Positions 26,919 to 35,837 of a DNA stretch of 35,961 nt are shown here, piece by piece (position 1 is the stretch's first letter; every line of letters begins with the position of its first letter). The stretch spans positions 1 to 35,961 of the forward strand of contig NZ_BMZG01000014.1 in assembly GCF_014652675.1 (NCBI RefSeq), read 5' to 3'. The notes beneath the pieces are model-generated. The model saw only the letters and a program-made list of their open reading frames with translations. It did not search any database and had not been told where the DNA came from. Source of the DNA: Formosimonas limnophila. GTDB taxonomy: Bacteria; Pseudomonadota; Gammaproteobacteria; Burkholderiales; Burkholderiaceae. Position numbers and translations under genes: made by a program.

Positions 26919-26940
26919 GCACATCAGTTTTGGAGAAGTT

Positions 26941-27864
26941 ATGAAAACACCGTTGTCTGTGGCACTTTGGTTTGAAAATCAGAACGACATTGATTTTAAC
27001 CCTCGCATCCCGATGTGGGCTCGTCAGCTTGCACAAGCGCATATGGATCAAACCATTCGTGTGGTGGCTCATGAGCATACGGCTTATGCACGAGGAGGTT
27101 TGTCCTGTCATGTCATGAAAGGGGAGGTGGTTTATGACGATGATGTTGACAATCAAGTGACGTTGCGAGTGACCAATGCGCAAGCCACGTCGGCTCAGAA
27201 GCTCATTTTTATATTGCCAGCACGCGCCAGCGTCGCACTATGGGTGCAGCGCATGTTGATGGATTTACCAAGCCACGGGGCAAAATTCGACGAAGTGTTG
27301 ATGCTTATGCAGCTTGATCGGTTATGGGACAATTTACCCGATGGATTGGCACGCGAGCGGATGCTGTTCGCTGATCGGGTGCTGAGCTTTGATGGTGATG
27401 TTTATAAGCCAGATTTTGTGCCGTATATGCGTGCGGTTAATCCTTTGGCTGTGTGGATTGACGATGGTTTCTCGCAGGACGCCGATTTGCTTCTACCCAT
27501 CCATGCCTATGCCAGTGATGCCCCGCAGTGGCGTCAGCCGATAAAAAAAGCCGATTCAGATGCATGGGGTACACGTAAAGTGGTATATTTGTCGTTTGAG
27601 CTGCAGCTTGATGGCGAAAAATTGCGCCATGTGCTCGATGATTGGCGTGCGCAGTATGCCAACCAGCTGCTGCGCTTGCAGGCCATGATTTGCCTAAAAA
27701 GCGAGCCATCGCCGCTTTATGTGCAATCCATTTGCCATCTTTGGGCGGTTGATTTGGTGGGGTTTTGGCAGGGCATTGATGCACCGAAAACTCAATTTTG
27801 GTTGTGGGGGCATGATTTACCTGTGGCGCAGATGAGGGCTCAAATCGAGGCTTGCACGGCATGA
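26941..27864 (+). CDS. CobW/COG0523-like protein lacking the GTPase P-loop
   Basis: 307 aa from ATG 26941, preceded by GGAG; the longer open frame from 26854 overlaps the hydrolase and lacks a ribosome site. The last ~80 residues (VVYLSFELQLDGEKLRHVLD, then LLRLQAMICLKSEPSPLYVQ) resemble the CobW C-terminal domain. MLFADRVLSFDG and the following AVNPLA match the VADRIVLTKTD and LNP positions of COG0523 GTPases. RGGLSCHVMKGEV (51-63) could be a decayed GCxCC motif. No GxxxxGK[ST] Walker A is present and the TKTD guanine motif is lost. The family consists of metal chaperones or insertases. Position just before dksA fits the COG0523-dksA pairing common in Burkholderiales. Function of this diverged form is unknown. 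Confidence 0.65.
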   Translation: MKTPLSVALWFENQNDIDFNPRIPMWARQLAQAHMDQTIRVVAHEHTAYARGGLSCHVMKGEVVYDDDVDNQVTLRVTNAQATSAQKLIFILPARASVALWVQRMLMDLPSHGAKFDEVLMLMQLDRLWDNLPDGLARERMLFADRVLSFDGDVYKPDFVPYMRAVNPLAVWIDDGFSQDADLLLPIHAYASDAPQWRQPIKKADSDAWGTRKVVYLSFELQLDGEKLRHVLDDWRAQYANQLLRLQAMICLKSEPSPLYVQSICHLWAVDLVGFWQGIDAPKTQFWLWGHDLPVAQMRAQIEACTA

Positions 27865-27908
27865 GTCGGATGCCAACAGTTTAATTGGATATTTTAAAGA
27901 GGTTATTT

Positions 27909-28334
27909 ATGGCGCAAGATCGAAAAGGCGGTATCACGGAAGAAAAACTTCTCAAAATGCCTGTCAAAGACTATATGAATGACGTGCAGCTGGCTTTCTT
28001 TAAGCAGCGGTTACTTGATATGGAAGCGGAGTTGTTGCAAAACGCAGATGACACCACCGAACACTTGCGCGAGAACGAAGTGGTGCCTGACCCTGCTGAC
28101 CGTGCCACGATTGAAGAAGAGCACGCATTGGAGCTTCGCACCAGAGACCGTGAGCGCAAACTACTCAAGAAAATTGCTCAGGCAATCGAGCGTATTGACT
28201 CGGGTGATTATGGCTGGTGCGAGGAGACGGGAGAACCGATTGGTGTGGGTCGCCTACTCGCGCGTCCAACGGCCACTCTTTCGCTGGAAGCTCAAGAGCG
28301 TCGTGAAAAAGTACAAAAAATGTACGGTGATTGA
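27909..28334 (+). CDS. dksA: RNA polymerase-binding transcription factor DksA
   Basis: Binds the RNA polymerase secondary channel and, with ppGpp, adjusts rRNA, tRNA and amino-acid promoters. 141 aa from ATG 27909 (AAAGAGG upstream); an upstream in-frame ATG at 27885 lacks a ribosome site. It has the long coiled coil with the tip motif DPADRA (residues 61-66), matching DxxDxA. The zinc-finger region reads WCEETGEPIGVGRLLARP then TATLSLEAQERRE, with a single cysteine (Cys104) instead of four. It therefore should not bind zinc in the E. coli way. This form is common in alpha- and betaproteobacteria. Confidence 0.95.
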   Translation: MAQDRKGGITEEKLLKMPVKDYMNDVQLAFFKQRLLDMEAELLQNADDTTEHLRENEVVPDPADRATIEEEHALELRTRDRERKLLKKIAQAIERIDSGDYGWCEETGEPIGVGRLLARPTATLSLEAQERREKVQKMYGD

Positions 28335-28396
28335 GTGAGTTTTAAGAATTAAGTCGGAACGATTTTTTAACGCGGTGCTTTAGTGGAGGCTATTAA

Positions 28397-29097
28397 ATGA
28401 AAGCAATTAATTTAAAATTAACAGGTTTTGCTGTAATCGGTGCATTGGTTTTGACTGCTTGTTAATCAGTCAAAACCTGATGATAAGTTGTCAGAGCCAT
28501 CAAAAACCGCATCAGCTTCAGTTCCTGCGACTGCCAAATCAGAAAATACTTATAAATGCACCCTGACGGATGGACCTGCAGCATGCTTGAACGCTTATAA
28601 GGAAAAAATTGGGCAAGATTTTAAGGTTTTGGATTTCAACACTTACTATGCCCTTCCCGAGACGATTGATGCAAAAGGGATTGGTTAATTATAAAGGGGC
28701 TAAAGGCGGTGAAATGAAAACTTGCGATCTCAAAATCCAAGACCCTGCCAATGATAAAAAAGCAGTTGGTTATCGCATGGATATGAAAACTGGCAAAATC
28801 GAAGGCCCTATTCCTGTAGAAATTTCGGTCTCTGGCGATGCGGAATCCTTTAAATTGAGTGACGTGGTTTATCCTGTCAGTGGCATTGATTATGCTGCGA
28901 TTCAAAAAAACATCGACACGTTAAAACCAAAAATGGATGAAAAGTATTCCGTGTACCAAGTCAGTGGTATTCGCATGGATAGTAATTTATCAACAGGTAA
29001 ACCGCAAATTTTGGTTCATATTGATGGCAAATTAAAAGCGAATGATGTGAGTAAAAACATTTTGTTAACACTCTCGCCTGATGGCAAAAAATATTAG
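28397..29097 (+). pseudogene. Predicted lipoprotein gene split by two frameshifts
   Basis: GGAGG precedes ATG 28397. The first 22 codons give a lipoprotein signal peptide, MKAINLKLTGFAVIGALVLT then AC. The codon right after the lipobox Cys is TAA, caused by an apparent extra T at 28463. One frame over, NQSKPDDKLSEPSKTASASV continues a typical linker, then TYKCTLTDGPAACLNAYKEK to about 28680. There a second +1 shift is needed to continue into LVNYKGAKGGEMKTCDLKIQ and on to the stop at 29095-29097. Joined, it would be about 232 aa with a polar linker and a soluble domain. I do not recognise the domain. It could be a true pseudogene or two sequencing errors. The downstream open frame alone (28609 on) has no plausible start. 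Confidence 0.8.
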
Positions 29098-29138
29098 GTA
29101 ATAGCTTAAAGTAAGTTGCAAAAAATGATTTAAATTTG

Positions 29139-29173
29139 ATCAAGGATGTCTGCGGGCATCCTTGATTTTTTTA
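29139..29173 (+). terminator. Rho-independent terminator before hslV
   Basis: Stem ATCAAGGATG / CATCCTTGAT (29139-29148 and 29157-29166) followed by T7. It ends the ferredoxin-to-lipoprotein gene run, so hslVU has its own transcription start in the short gap before 29214 or depends on read-through. Confidence 0.88.
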
Positions 29174-29213
29174 TAGATGACGCCATGTACACAATATTCT
29201 AAGGAGAACATAG

Positions 29214-29747
29214 ATGGAACAATACCACGGTACGACGATTGTCTCAGTACGACGCGGAGATTTGGTGGCCATTGGCGGTGATGGCCAAGTGACCTTGGGC
29301 AATACCATTGTCAAAGGCACGGCGCGTAAGGTGCGTAAACTATACAACGGTCAGGTACTTGCAGGATTCGCGGGTGCGACAGCCGATGCGTTTACCTTAT
29401 TTGAACGATTTGAAGAAAAGCTGGAAAAGCACAATGGTCATCTGACACGAGCGGCGATTGATTTAACCAAAGATTGGCGCACGGATCGAGTGCTGCGTCG
29501 TCTGGAGGCGATGCTTGCCGTGGCGGATAAAACAGCCTCTCTCATCATCACGGGCAACGGCGACGTGCTTGAGCCTGAGCATGGTTTAATCGCCATTGGT
29601 TCAGGTGGTGCGTTTGCGCAGTCGGCGGCGTTGGCCTTGCTGCATAACACCGAGCTTGCTCCCGGAGTGATTGTGAAAAAATCGCTTGAGATTGCGGGTG
29701 ACATCTGCATCTACACCAATCAAAACCACACCATTGAAACACTCTGA
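29214..29747 (+). CDS. hslV: ATP-dependent protease proteolytic subunit HslV
   Basis: The threonine peptidase of the HslVU protease. 177 aa with the motif [20 protein letters not shown], where Thr7 should become the N-terminal nucleophile after removal of a six-residue leader (MEQYHG), as in other betaproteobacterial Hsl[21 protein letters not shown] and [10 protein letters not shown] are also conserved, as is [20 protein letters not shown] lies before the ATG. It is directly followed by hslU. Confidence 0.97.
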   Translation: MEQYHGTTIVSVRRGDLVAIGGDGQVTLGNTIVKGTARKVRKLYNGQVLAGFAGATADAFTLFERFEEKLEKHNGHLTRAAIDLTKDWRTDRVLRRLEAMLAVADKTASLIITGNGDVLEPEHGLIAIGSGGAFAQSAALALLHNTELAPGVIVKKSLEIAGDICIYTNQNHTIETL

Positions 29748-29810
29748 TTGAATGGAGGTCAATGCAATCGAAGCATTGAGCCATTTGTTCGACACTCGAA
29801 GAAAGTCCTT

Positions 29811-31157
29811 ATGTCTAACAACGTTTTTAACATGACCCCGCAAGAAATTGTTTCTGAGCTTGACAAGCACATTGTCGGTCAGCTTGATGCCAAAAAAGCT
29901 GTAGCATTGGCCATGCGCAGTCGCTGGAGGCGCAGTCAACTCTCTGAAGCCATGCGCATCGAAGTTACACCGAAAAACATCCTCATGATGGGGCCGACTG
30001 GTGTAGGTAAAACTGAAATTGCTCGTCGCCTCGCGCGATTGGCGGGTGCGCCATTCATTAAAGTTGAGGCGACCAAATTCACCGAAGTCGGCTATGTCGG
30101 TAAAGATGTTGAATCCATCATCAAAGACCTAACTGAAGTCGCGGTCAAAAATGCCCGCGCTGCTGCCGCTAAACTCATGAAAACCCGCGCCGAAGACGCT
30201 GCCGAAGACCGTATTCTTGACGCGTTGCTGCCACCCGCAAGAGATGTGACCACTGGCGAATACTCACGCGCTGACGTTGATTCGGTTGCGCGCCAAAAAT
30301 TCCGCAAAAAACTGCGTGAAGGCGAGTTAGATGACAAAGAAATTGATATTGATGTGTCTGCAGGAGCAGCTCAGTTTGACGTCATGAGCCCGCCTGGTAT
30401 GGAGGAGATGGCCGAGCAACTGCGCGGCATGTTTGCCAACATCGGCGCAGGCAAAACCACGACAAAGAAAATGAAAGTCAAAGACGCGTACAAAATGCTC
30501 GTTGATGAAGAAGCCGTCAAAATGGTCAATGAAGATGAAGTGCGTGCACTGGCGGTCGAGGCTGTTGAGCAAAACGGCATTGTGTTTATTGACGAGTTTG
30601 ACAAAATCTCTGGCAAAAACAGCAACAGCAGTGGCGAAGTCTCTCGCCAAGGTGTGCAGCGTGATTTGCTGCCATTGGTTGAAGGCACGAGCGTGACAAC
30701 GAAATACGGTTTGATTAAAACCGATCATATTTTGTTCATTGCATCGGGGGCTTTTCACTTATCCAAGCCTTCGGACTTGATTCCTGAGCTGCAAGGTCGT
30801 TTTCCGATTCGGGTCGAGTTGTCTTCATTGACCGAAGCCGATTTTTGCGCAATTTTGACAGGAACGGATGCGTGCTTGACCAAACAATACGCGGCTTTGC
30901 TCGCCACCGAAAACGTCACAGTTGAATTCACTGATGATGGCGTCAAACGACTCGCACAGATGGCTTGTGAGGTGAATGCCAAGTCTGAAAATATCGGTGC
31001 GCGTCGCTTACACACTGTGATGGAAAAGCTACTCGAAGAGGTTTCGTACAAGGCGCATGAGTATGAAGGTAAAACGGTGAGTATTGATGCCGCGTTTGTT
31101 GACGCTCGTTTGGGCACATTAATAAAGGATGAGAACCTATCACAGTATATTTTGTGA
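29811..31157 (+). CDS. hslU: HslU ATPase subunit of the HslVU protease
   Basis: An AAA+ unfoldase that feeds substrates to HslV. 448 aa from ATG 29811; the frame is open further upstream, but [20 protein letters not shown] matches the family start. Walker A is [11 protein letters not shown] (residues 61-71), the pore motif region is [18 protein letters not shown], Walker B is [10 protein letters not shown] and the sensor/arginine area is [12 protein letters not shown]. The C-terminal tail NLSQYIL is the docking peptide that inserts into HslV. It lies 63 nt after hslV. The I-domain is present in the middle. Confidence 0.97.
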   Translation: MSNNVFNMTPQEIVSELDKHIVGQLDAKKAVALAMRSRWRRSQLSEAMRIEVTPKNILMMGPTGVGKTEIARRLARLAGAPFIKVEATKFTEVGYVGKDVESIIKDLTEVAVKNARAAAAKLMKTRAEDAAEDRILDALLPPARDVTTGEYSRADVDSVARQKFRKKLREGELDDKEIDIDVSAGAAQFDVMSPPGMEEMAEQLRGMFANIGAGKTTTKKMKVKDAYKMLVDEEAVKMVNEDEVRALAVEAVEQNGIVFIDEFDKISGKNSNSSGEVSRQGVQRDLLPLVEGTSVTTKYGLIKTDHILFIASGAFHLSKPSDLIPELQGRFPIRVELSSLTEADFCAILTGTDACLTKQYAALLATENVTVEFTDDGVKRLAQMACEVNAKSENIGARRLHTVMEKLLEEVSYKAHEYEGKTVSIDAAFVDARLGTLIKDENLSQYIL

Positions 31158-31209
31158 GTTCAGTTGTCTGAATAATGGTGCGTCAGCGTTTTTTCACGAC
31201 AGCCCCATG

Positions 31210-31245
31210 AAAACCCGTAAAGTCATCTTGGCTTTGCGGGTTTTT
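31210..31245 (+). terminator. Rho-independent terminator after hslU
   Basis: Arms AAAACCCGTAAAG and CTTTGCGGGTTTT (31210-31222 and 31232-31244) pair over 13 bp with one G-T wobble. The loop is short and a T-run overlaps the right arm end. Confidence 0.85.
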
Positions 31246-31248
31246 CGC

Positions 31249-31278
31249 TTGTTGTTGCGCTGCGATGTTGCTTATACT
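31249..31278 (+). promoter_or_regulatory. Possible promoter for the patD gene
   Basis: -35 TTGTTG (31249-31254), an 18-nt spacer and -10 TATACT (31273-31278). It lies just after the hslU terminator and about 50 nt before the patD ATG. Confidence 0.4.
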
Positions 31279-31328
31279 GCCTCATCGGTGATTGGCCTTT
31301 TGCCTACACCATTTGCACAGGAGATAGC

Positions 31329-32764
31329 ATGTATCCGAATCAATTACTCATCAATGGCCAACTGGTTCAAGGCCAAGGCCCAGAAGAATCCATCATCAAT
31401 CCCGCCTCGGGCGAAGTGGTCTGCGTGGTGAATGAGGCAGACTCGGGGCAGGTCGAGGCGGCGGTGAATGCCGCAACGGCGGCATTTGAGACATGGCGCG
31501 AGACAACACCCAAGGAGCGTGGGGATGTATTGTTGGTGATTGCTGATTGGATTGAAGCAAATGGTGACAGGTTAGCGCAACTTGAGTCGACCAATTGCGG
31601 CAAGCCCATTAATGCTGCGCGTAATGATGAGATTCCCGCGATTGCCGATGTGTTTCGATTTTTCGCAGGGGCGGTGCGTCAGCAAACAGGGCCTTTGGCA
31701 GGTGAGTATTTGCCGAATTTCACCAGCTTTATACGTCGTGACCCGATTGGGGTGGTGGCGTCGATTGCGCCATGGAACTATCCATTGTTAATGGCGGCTT
31801 GGAAACTCGCGCCTGCTATTGCAGCGGGTAATACGGTGGTTTTGAAGCCATCCGAGCAGACGCCGTTGACGGCGTTGGCGTTGGCGACTCATTTGGCTGA
31901 CGTGTTGCCAAAGGGTGTGGTGAATGTCATCACAGGGCGCGGAGATTCTGTCGGTTCGCCACTTGTTAATCATCCCGATGTGCGCATGATTTCGCTTACG
32001 GGTGACATCAGCACAGGGCAAAAAATGCTGCAAGCTGCAACGCAAACCCTTAAACGCACGCATTTAGAGTTAGGCGGAAAAGCCCCAGTGATTGTCTTTG
32101 ATGATGCGAATATTTCCTCGGTGGTGGAGGGTATTAAGGTGTTTGGCTTTTACAATGCTGGGCAGGACTGTACGGCGGCCTGTCGCATTTATGTGCAGAA
32201 AAAAGTGTACGACACCTTCGTCGCTGAACTAACCAGTGCGGTATCGTCAATTAATCAGGCATGCAGTACAGTAGCGAAGATTTGGAAATGGGCCCATTGA
32301 TCTCGCAACGTCAACAAGAGCGCGTCGCCAGCTTCGTTGAGCGCGCTGCTGCACAAAAATACATCGAAATCACCACGGGCGGTATGAAGCTTGATGGCAA
32401 TGGTTTTTTCTACGTACCGACGGTGATTGCTAATGCACGTCAAGATGATGAGATTGTCTGCCGTGAGGTGTTTGGCCCTGTAGTGTCGGTAACGGTGTTT
32501 GGTACTGAGGATGAAGTGGTTCGTTTGGCGAATCAGTCAGACTATGGTTTGGCCTCAAGCGTTTGGACGCGTGACATAGGTCGTGCGATGCGTGTGTCGG
32601 CGAAATTGCAGTATGGTTGTACTTGGGTGAATACGCACTTTATGCTCGTCTCAGAAATGCCCCATGGTGGTTTGAAACGCTCAGGCTACGGCAAAGATTT
32701 ATCTGGCTATGCTCTGGAAGATTACACATGTCCAAGGCACATCATGATCAGTCATGAGTCATAA
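31329..32764 (+). pseudogene. patD: Gamma-aminobutyraldehyde dehydrogenase (PatD), interrupted by one frameshift
   Basis: AGGAG precedes ATG 31329. The frame matches PatD closely: ESTNCGKPINAARNDEIPAI, then SIAPWNYPLLMAAWKLAPAI, LKPSEQTPLTAL, catalytic Glu247 in HLELGGKAP and catalytic Cys281 in NAGQDCTAACRIY. Near 32253 one base is missing (an AA that should be AAA would give ...[19 protein letters not shown]). The first frame ends at a TGA at 32298-32300. The other frame continues to 32764 with [28 protein letters not shown] and [20 protein letters not shown]. Repaired, it would be about 478 aa. PatD converts aminobutyraldehyde, from putrescine, to GABA. The C-terminal part has both oligomerisation and substrate-pocket segments intact, so the break looks recent or artefactual. 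Confidence 0.9.
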
Positions 32765-32920
32765 TCAGTGGTCTTTTGCTTGACTGAGCTGTGAGTTAAT
32801 GAAATGTGAAGGCTTTGTATTGTTAACTTTATCTGTTTGTTGTTGTGGCCAAGCCTTTGTACTGTCGAGTGAATGTATTGTGTTTTATTAGGTCGCTGTT
32901 TGGCCTGTTTAAGTGAAGTT

Positions 32921-32947
32921 AAACCCCCGCCATGATGGCGGGGTTTG
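32921..32947 (+). terminator. Rho-independent terminator after patD
   Basis: AAACCCCCGCCAT followed by ATGGCGGGGTTT form a 12-bp stem with one bulged C and a very short loop. A short T-rich stretch follows. The stem lies about 155 nt after the patD stop and 40 nt before the methyltransferase ATG. Confidence 0.7.
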
Positions 32948-32986
32948 TTATGATGCACCTTTATCAGCATTTGCCACAACAGAACA

Positions 32987-34132
32987 ATGACCATACCAAA
33001 CTCAGCATTCATTAATTGGACAGAAAACGACAAGCCTCGGATGGCAATTTGGCAATCAGAGGCCAATGCCGCACCCCCCAAGCGAGTGGTGTTGGCCGAT
33101 GATACATTGGCTGCGGATGTGGCTTATCGCTTGGTCTGTGAGGGAGTGGGTTTGCTCTGGCGCGGGGATTTTCAAAATGCAAAACAGTTGCTGCAAGCCT
33201 TGGCGCGTCGCGTAGATAAAGCGCGTCAGAAAAAAGCCAAAATTGCTGATTCGCCTACAGAGGCCTTTCACCGAAATCGTGCAGCGCAGATTCAGCGTGC
33301 AAGAATTTTGGGTTTGGTGCTGATTGAGGTGGATGAGTCGTATCGTGTGAATTTACGTCGTGCGCCCGATGTAGTGTTGGCATTAAATGAATCGTTTGGG
33401 GCATTTTGTGGGGTGATGGTCTTGTCTCTGCGTGAGTTGCAAGGTTTAATCGGGGCACACGAATGGCGTAAAAAAGGCGTGTTTGTGGAGGCGCTCAATG
33501 ACACGATTCATCCGTACTATGGTGTTTTTTCACCAGTGCGCGGTGAATATGTTGAGTTAGTAGCGCGCACACCGCTGTCCTCGAGCGTTTCGTTGGCATT
33601 TGATATCGGAGCAGGTTCGGGCGTGCTTTCTGCTGTTTTGGCCAAGCGAGGCGTTGAGCGTATTGTCGCAACAGATATGGATGAGCGAGCGTTGCGTTGC
33701 GCTTCTGAGAATCTAACGCGTATGGGTTTCTCGGCAAAGATTGTATTGCAAGCGGCGGATTTATTTCCTACAAATGAATCAAAGGCGCAGCTTATTGTTT
33801 GCAATCCGCCATGGCTGCCTGCAAAGGCGAACGCGCCGATTGAACATGCTGTGTATGACCCGGACAGTCGGATGCTCAAGGGCTTTTTAAATGGTTTGGC
33901 TGCTCATTTGGATGTTGGCGGGGAGGGGTGGCTTATCCTCTCTGATTTGGCTGAGCATTTGGGTTTGCGGTTGCGTCAAGAGTTGCTTGCATGGATTGAG
34001 GCTGCTGGTTTGATTGTGTTGGGTAAGCTCGATGTCAAACCCAAACATGGCAAGGTTTTTGACAAAAGTGATCCGTTGCACAGTGCTCGCGGCAAAGAAG
34101 TTACCTCGTTGTGGCGGCTGGGTGTTGGTTAA
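32987..34132 (+). CDS. Class I SAM-dependent methyltransferase
   Basis: 381 aa with a Rossmann methyltransferase domain in the second half. Motif I is FDIGAGSGVLSAVLA (about residues 205-218), the acidic loop is VATDMDERAL and the catalytic motif IV is VCNPPWLP (about 271-278). NPPW is typical of N-methylating MTS-domain enzymes acting on rRNA, protein glutamine or bases. The first ~190 residues are less characteristic and rich in Arg/Lys, and may bind the substrate. The target cannot be named from sequence. No good ribosome site is seen before ATG 32987, but MTIPNSAF opens the frame. It runs convergent to the AIM24 gene. Confidence 0.85.
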   Translation: MTIPNSAFINWTENDKPRMAIWQSEANAAPPKRVVLADDTLAADVAYRLVCEGVGLLWRGDFQNAKQLLQALARRVDKARQKKAKIADSPTEAFHRNRAAQIQRARILGLVLIEVDESYRVNLRRAPDVVLALNESFGAFCGVMVLSLRELQGLIGAHEWRKKGVFVEALNDTIHPYYGVFSPVRGEYVELVARTPLSSSVSLAFDIGAGSGVLSAVLAKRGVERIVATDMDERALRCASENLTRMGFSAKIVLQAADLFPTNESKAQLIVCNPPWLPAKANAPIEHAVYDPDSRMLKGFLNGLAAHLDVGGEGWLILSDLAEHLGLRLRQELLAWIEAAGLIVLGKLDVKPKHGKVFDKSDPLHSARGKEVTSLWRLGVG

Positions 34133-34157
34133 AAATGGGTCAGCAAACGCTGACCCA
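34131..34157 (-). terminator. Terminator for the AIM24 gene, convergent with the methyltransferase
   Basis: A 9-bp perfect stem, TGGGTCAGC / GCTGACCCA (34136-34144 and 34149-34157), with a 4-nt loop. It is flanked on the left by A5, which is T5 on the minus strand. The A-run overlaps the methyltransferase stop. Confidence 0.8.
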
Positions 34158-34166
34158 CGATTTAAC

Positions 34167-34949
34167 CTAATCTTTAAAAATACTACCAAATGAGCCCAAT
34201 ACAGAGCCACTCTCTGCACCAGCGTTGCCGCCCATGGGCGAGAGGCGTGCGATGAGTTTAGAAATGGGTAGTGACTGAATCCATACTTTGCCTGTGCCTT
34301 TCAAAGTCGCGAGAAAAAGGCCTTCGCCGCCGAAAACCATGGATTTCAAGCTACCTGATTTTTCGATATCAAAGCTTAACTGCGGCTCAAATGCCACCAC
34401 GCAGCCCGTGTCTACGCGCAATGTTTCGTTGTTCAATTGACGTTCAATCACCACACCGCCAGAATGGATGAACGCCATGCCATCGCCTTGGATTTTTTCG
34501 AGGATAAAGCCTTCACCACCAAATAAGCCAGCCCCAAAACGACGGTTAAAGTGAATCGAAATGCTTGTACCCAATGCAGCACACAAAAACGCGTCTTTTT
34601 GCACGACCAATGTGTTGCCATTAATTTGAGCCAAATCCACGGGCTTAATCGTGCCGGGATAAGGCGCGGCGAATGCGACTTTTGCCTTGCTGCCGCCGCC
34701 GCGGTTTGTGAAGTGTGTCATGAACAATGACTCGCCCATCAATACACGTGAGCCCGCCTGAAAAATCTTGCCCCACGTACTTTGAGTCGGTTGTGAGCCA
34801 TCCCCCATTTTGGTCTCGAACGTAATGCCTTCTTCCATAAACAGCATGGAGCCAGCCTCGGCAATTACGGTCTCGTTCGGGTCTAATTCTATCTCGACGA
34901 TTTGCATGCCTTCGCCCAAGACTTTGTAATCAATTTCATGTGAACGCAT
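34167..34949 (-). CDS. AIM24 / TIGR00266 family protein
   Basis: 260 aa. Family landmarks are [20 protein letters not shown], then [56 protein letters not shown] and [20 protein letters not shown]. The fold is an internally repeated beta-sandwich/trefoil. Function in bacteria is not established. AGGAG lies 7 nt before the ATG. It is 15 nt after the dgkA stop on the same strand, so the two are almost certainly co-transcribed. Confidence 0.9.
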   Translation of the reverse strand: MRSHEIDYKVLGEGMQIVEIELDPNETVIAEAGSMLFMEEGITFETKMGDGSQPTQSTWGKIFQAGSRVLMGESLFMTHFTNRGGGSKAKVAFAAPYPGTIKPVDLAQINGNTLVVQKDAFLCAALGTSISIHFNRRFGAGLFGGEGFILEKIQGDGMAFIHSGGVVIERQLNNETLRVDTGCVVAFEPQLSFDIEKSGSLKSMVFGGEGLFLATLKGTGKVWIQSLPISKLIARLSPMGGNAGAESGSVLGSFGSIFKD

Positions 34950-34964
34950 GAGTTACTCCTACTT

Positions 34965-35324
34965 TTAGGGTTGGAAAAATTGCCAAACAATCACGGCCAG
35001 TGTGCCCGCATTCAAAAATAAGGCAGAGAACACAGCTGCACTGCCGACGTCTTTCGCGCGGCCCAACAAATCATGGTGTTCCAAACTGATTTGATCGGCC
35101 AAATACTCAATGGCGGTATTGAATAACTCACACACAATCAAAAGGATGTGACATGCCAAAAAAAGCAGCCATAAAAACCACGCAGGCTGTAGCAAGAGGC
35201 AAATCAGCTGAGCCAATGACACCAATATCAAATTGTCTCGAAACGCTGACTCGGTTTCTAATGCACTTTTATAACCTTTCATCGAATAGGTGAAAGCCTT
35301 AATAATACGTTTGGGTGACAGCAT
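34965..35324 (-). CDS. dgkA: Diacylglycerol kinase DgkA
   Basis: A small integral inner-membrane kinase that recycles diacylglycerol to phosphatidic acid. 119 aa with three hydrophobic segments. Signature sequences are AFTYSMKGYKSALETESAFR, the catalytic ELFNTAIEYLADQ (Glu and Asn) and the following LLGRAKDVGSAAVF. GAGG precedes the ATG. It is followed 15 nt later by the AIM24 gene. Confidence 0.95.
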   Translation of the reverse strand: MLSPKRIIKAFTYSMKGYKSALETESAFRDNLILVSLAQLICLLLQPAWFLWLLFLACHILLIVCELFNTAIEYLADQISLEHHDLLGRAKDVGSAAVFSALFLNAGTLAVIVWQFFQP

Positions 35325-35463
35325 CGCAACCTCAATGAAAAAAATGGTTAGAATAAAGAAAATAAATCGCCGTCAGTCTAATGGGTTTTGTGGTTTTTGT
35401 CCTGCAATGCTCGAATGTTCATGAAAAGTACTGCCAAAATCATGTAAATGTTGCGCAAAGTGC

Positions 35464-35492
35464 TTGACAGAATTCTAAATACCCTTGATAAT
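35464..35492 (+). promoter_or_regulatory. Strong sigma70 promoter for the tRNA-tuf operon
   Basis: A perfect -35 TTGACA (35464-35469), a 17-nt spacer and -10 GATAAT (35487-35492), followed by the G/C-rich discriminator CGCG. The start would be about 35499, just before tRNA-Tyr at 35505. A GC-rich discriminator is typical of promoters inhibited by ppGpp and DksA. Confidence 0.85.
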
Positions 35493-35504
35493 CGCGTTCT
35501 CTAT

Positions 35505-35589
35505 GGGTAGGTGGCCGAGTGGTTAAAGGCGACGGACTGTAAATCCGTTCTCTCAGAGTACGCTGGTTCGAATCCAGCCCTGCCCACCA
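35505..35589 (+). tRNA. tRNA-Tyr (GUA)
   Basis: An 85-nt class II tRNA including encoded CCA. The acceptor GGGTAGG pairs with CCTGCCC, the anticodon loop is CTGTAAA (anticodon GTA), and there is a long variable arm and TTCGAAT T-loop. Confidence 0.97.
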
Positions 35590-35625
35590 TAGTGTTTCAA
35601 AGGGTATCTTCCTAAGCAATCATGC

Positions 35626-35699
35626 GCGGGAGTAGTTTAGTGGTAGAACCTTAGCCTTCCAAGCTAATGATGCGGGTTCGATTCCCGTCTCCCGCTCCA
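35626..35699 (+). tRNA. tRNA-Gly (UCC)
   Basis: A 74-nt tRNA with encoded CCA. The acceptor GCGGGAG pairs with CTCCCGC, anticodon loop CTTCCAA (anticodon TCC), T-loop TTCGATT, discriminator U as expected for glycine tRNAs. Confidence 0.96.
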
Positions 35700-35719
35700 G
35701 CATAGGTTTCCCCAGTCTC

Positions 35720-35794
<75 letters not shown>

Positions 35795-35837
35795 CTTCAT
35801 ATTTAATCAATTTGACTAATCTTGTAAGGATAGAATC

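Noticed and set aside
26854-26940. Longer start for the CobW-like gene
   Set aside because: It would overlap the hydrolase by 65 nt, while ATG 26941 has GGAG directly upstream.
28609-29097. Independent 162-codon gene after dksA
   Set aside because: Its first 25 residues are out-of-frame sequence of the upstream lipoprotein linker and domain; no ribosome site precedes it.
29748-29810. Upstream extension of hslU to 29748
   Set aside because: The first 21 residues do not resemble HslU; the family N-terminus begins at ATG 29811.
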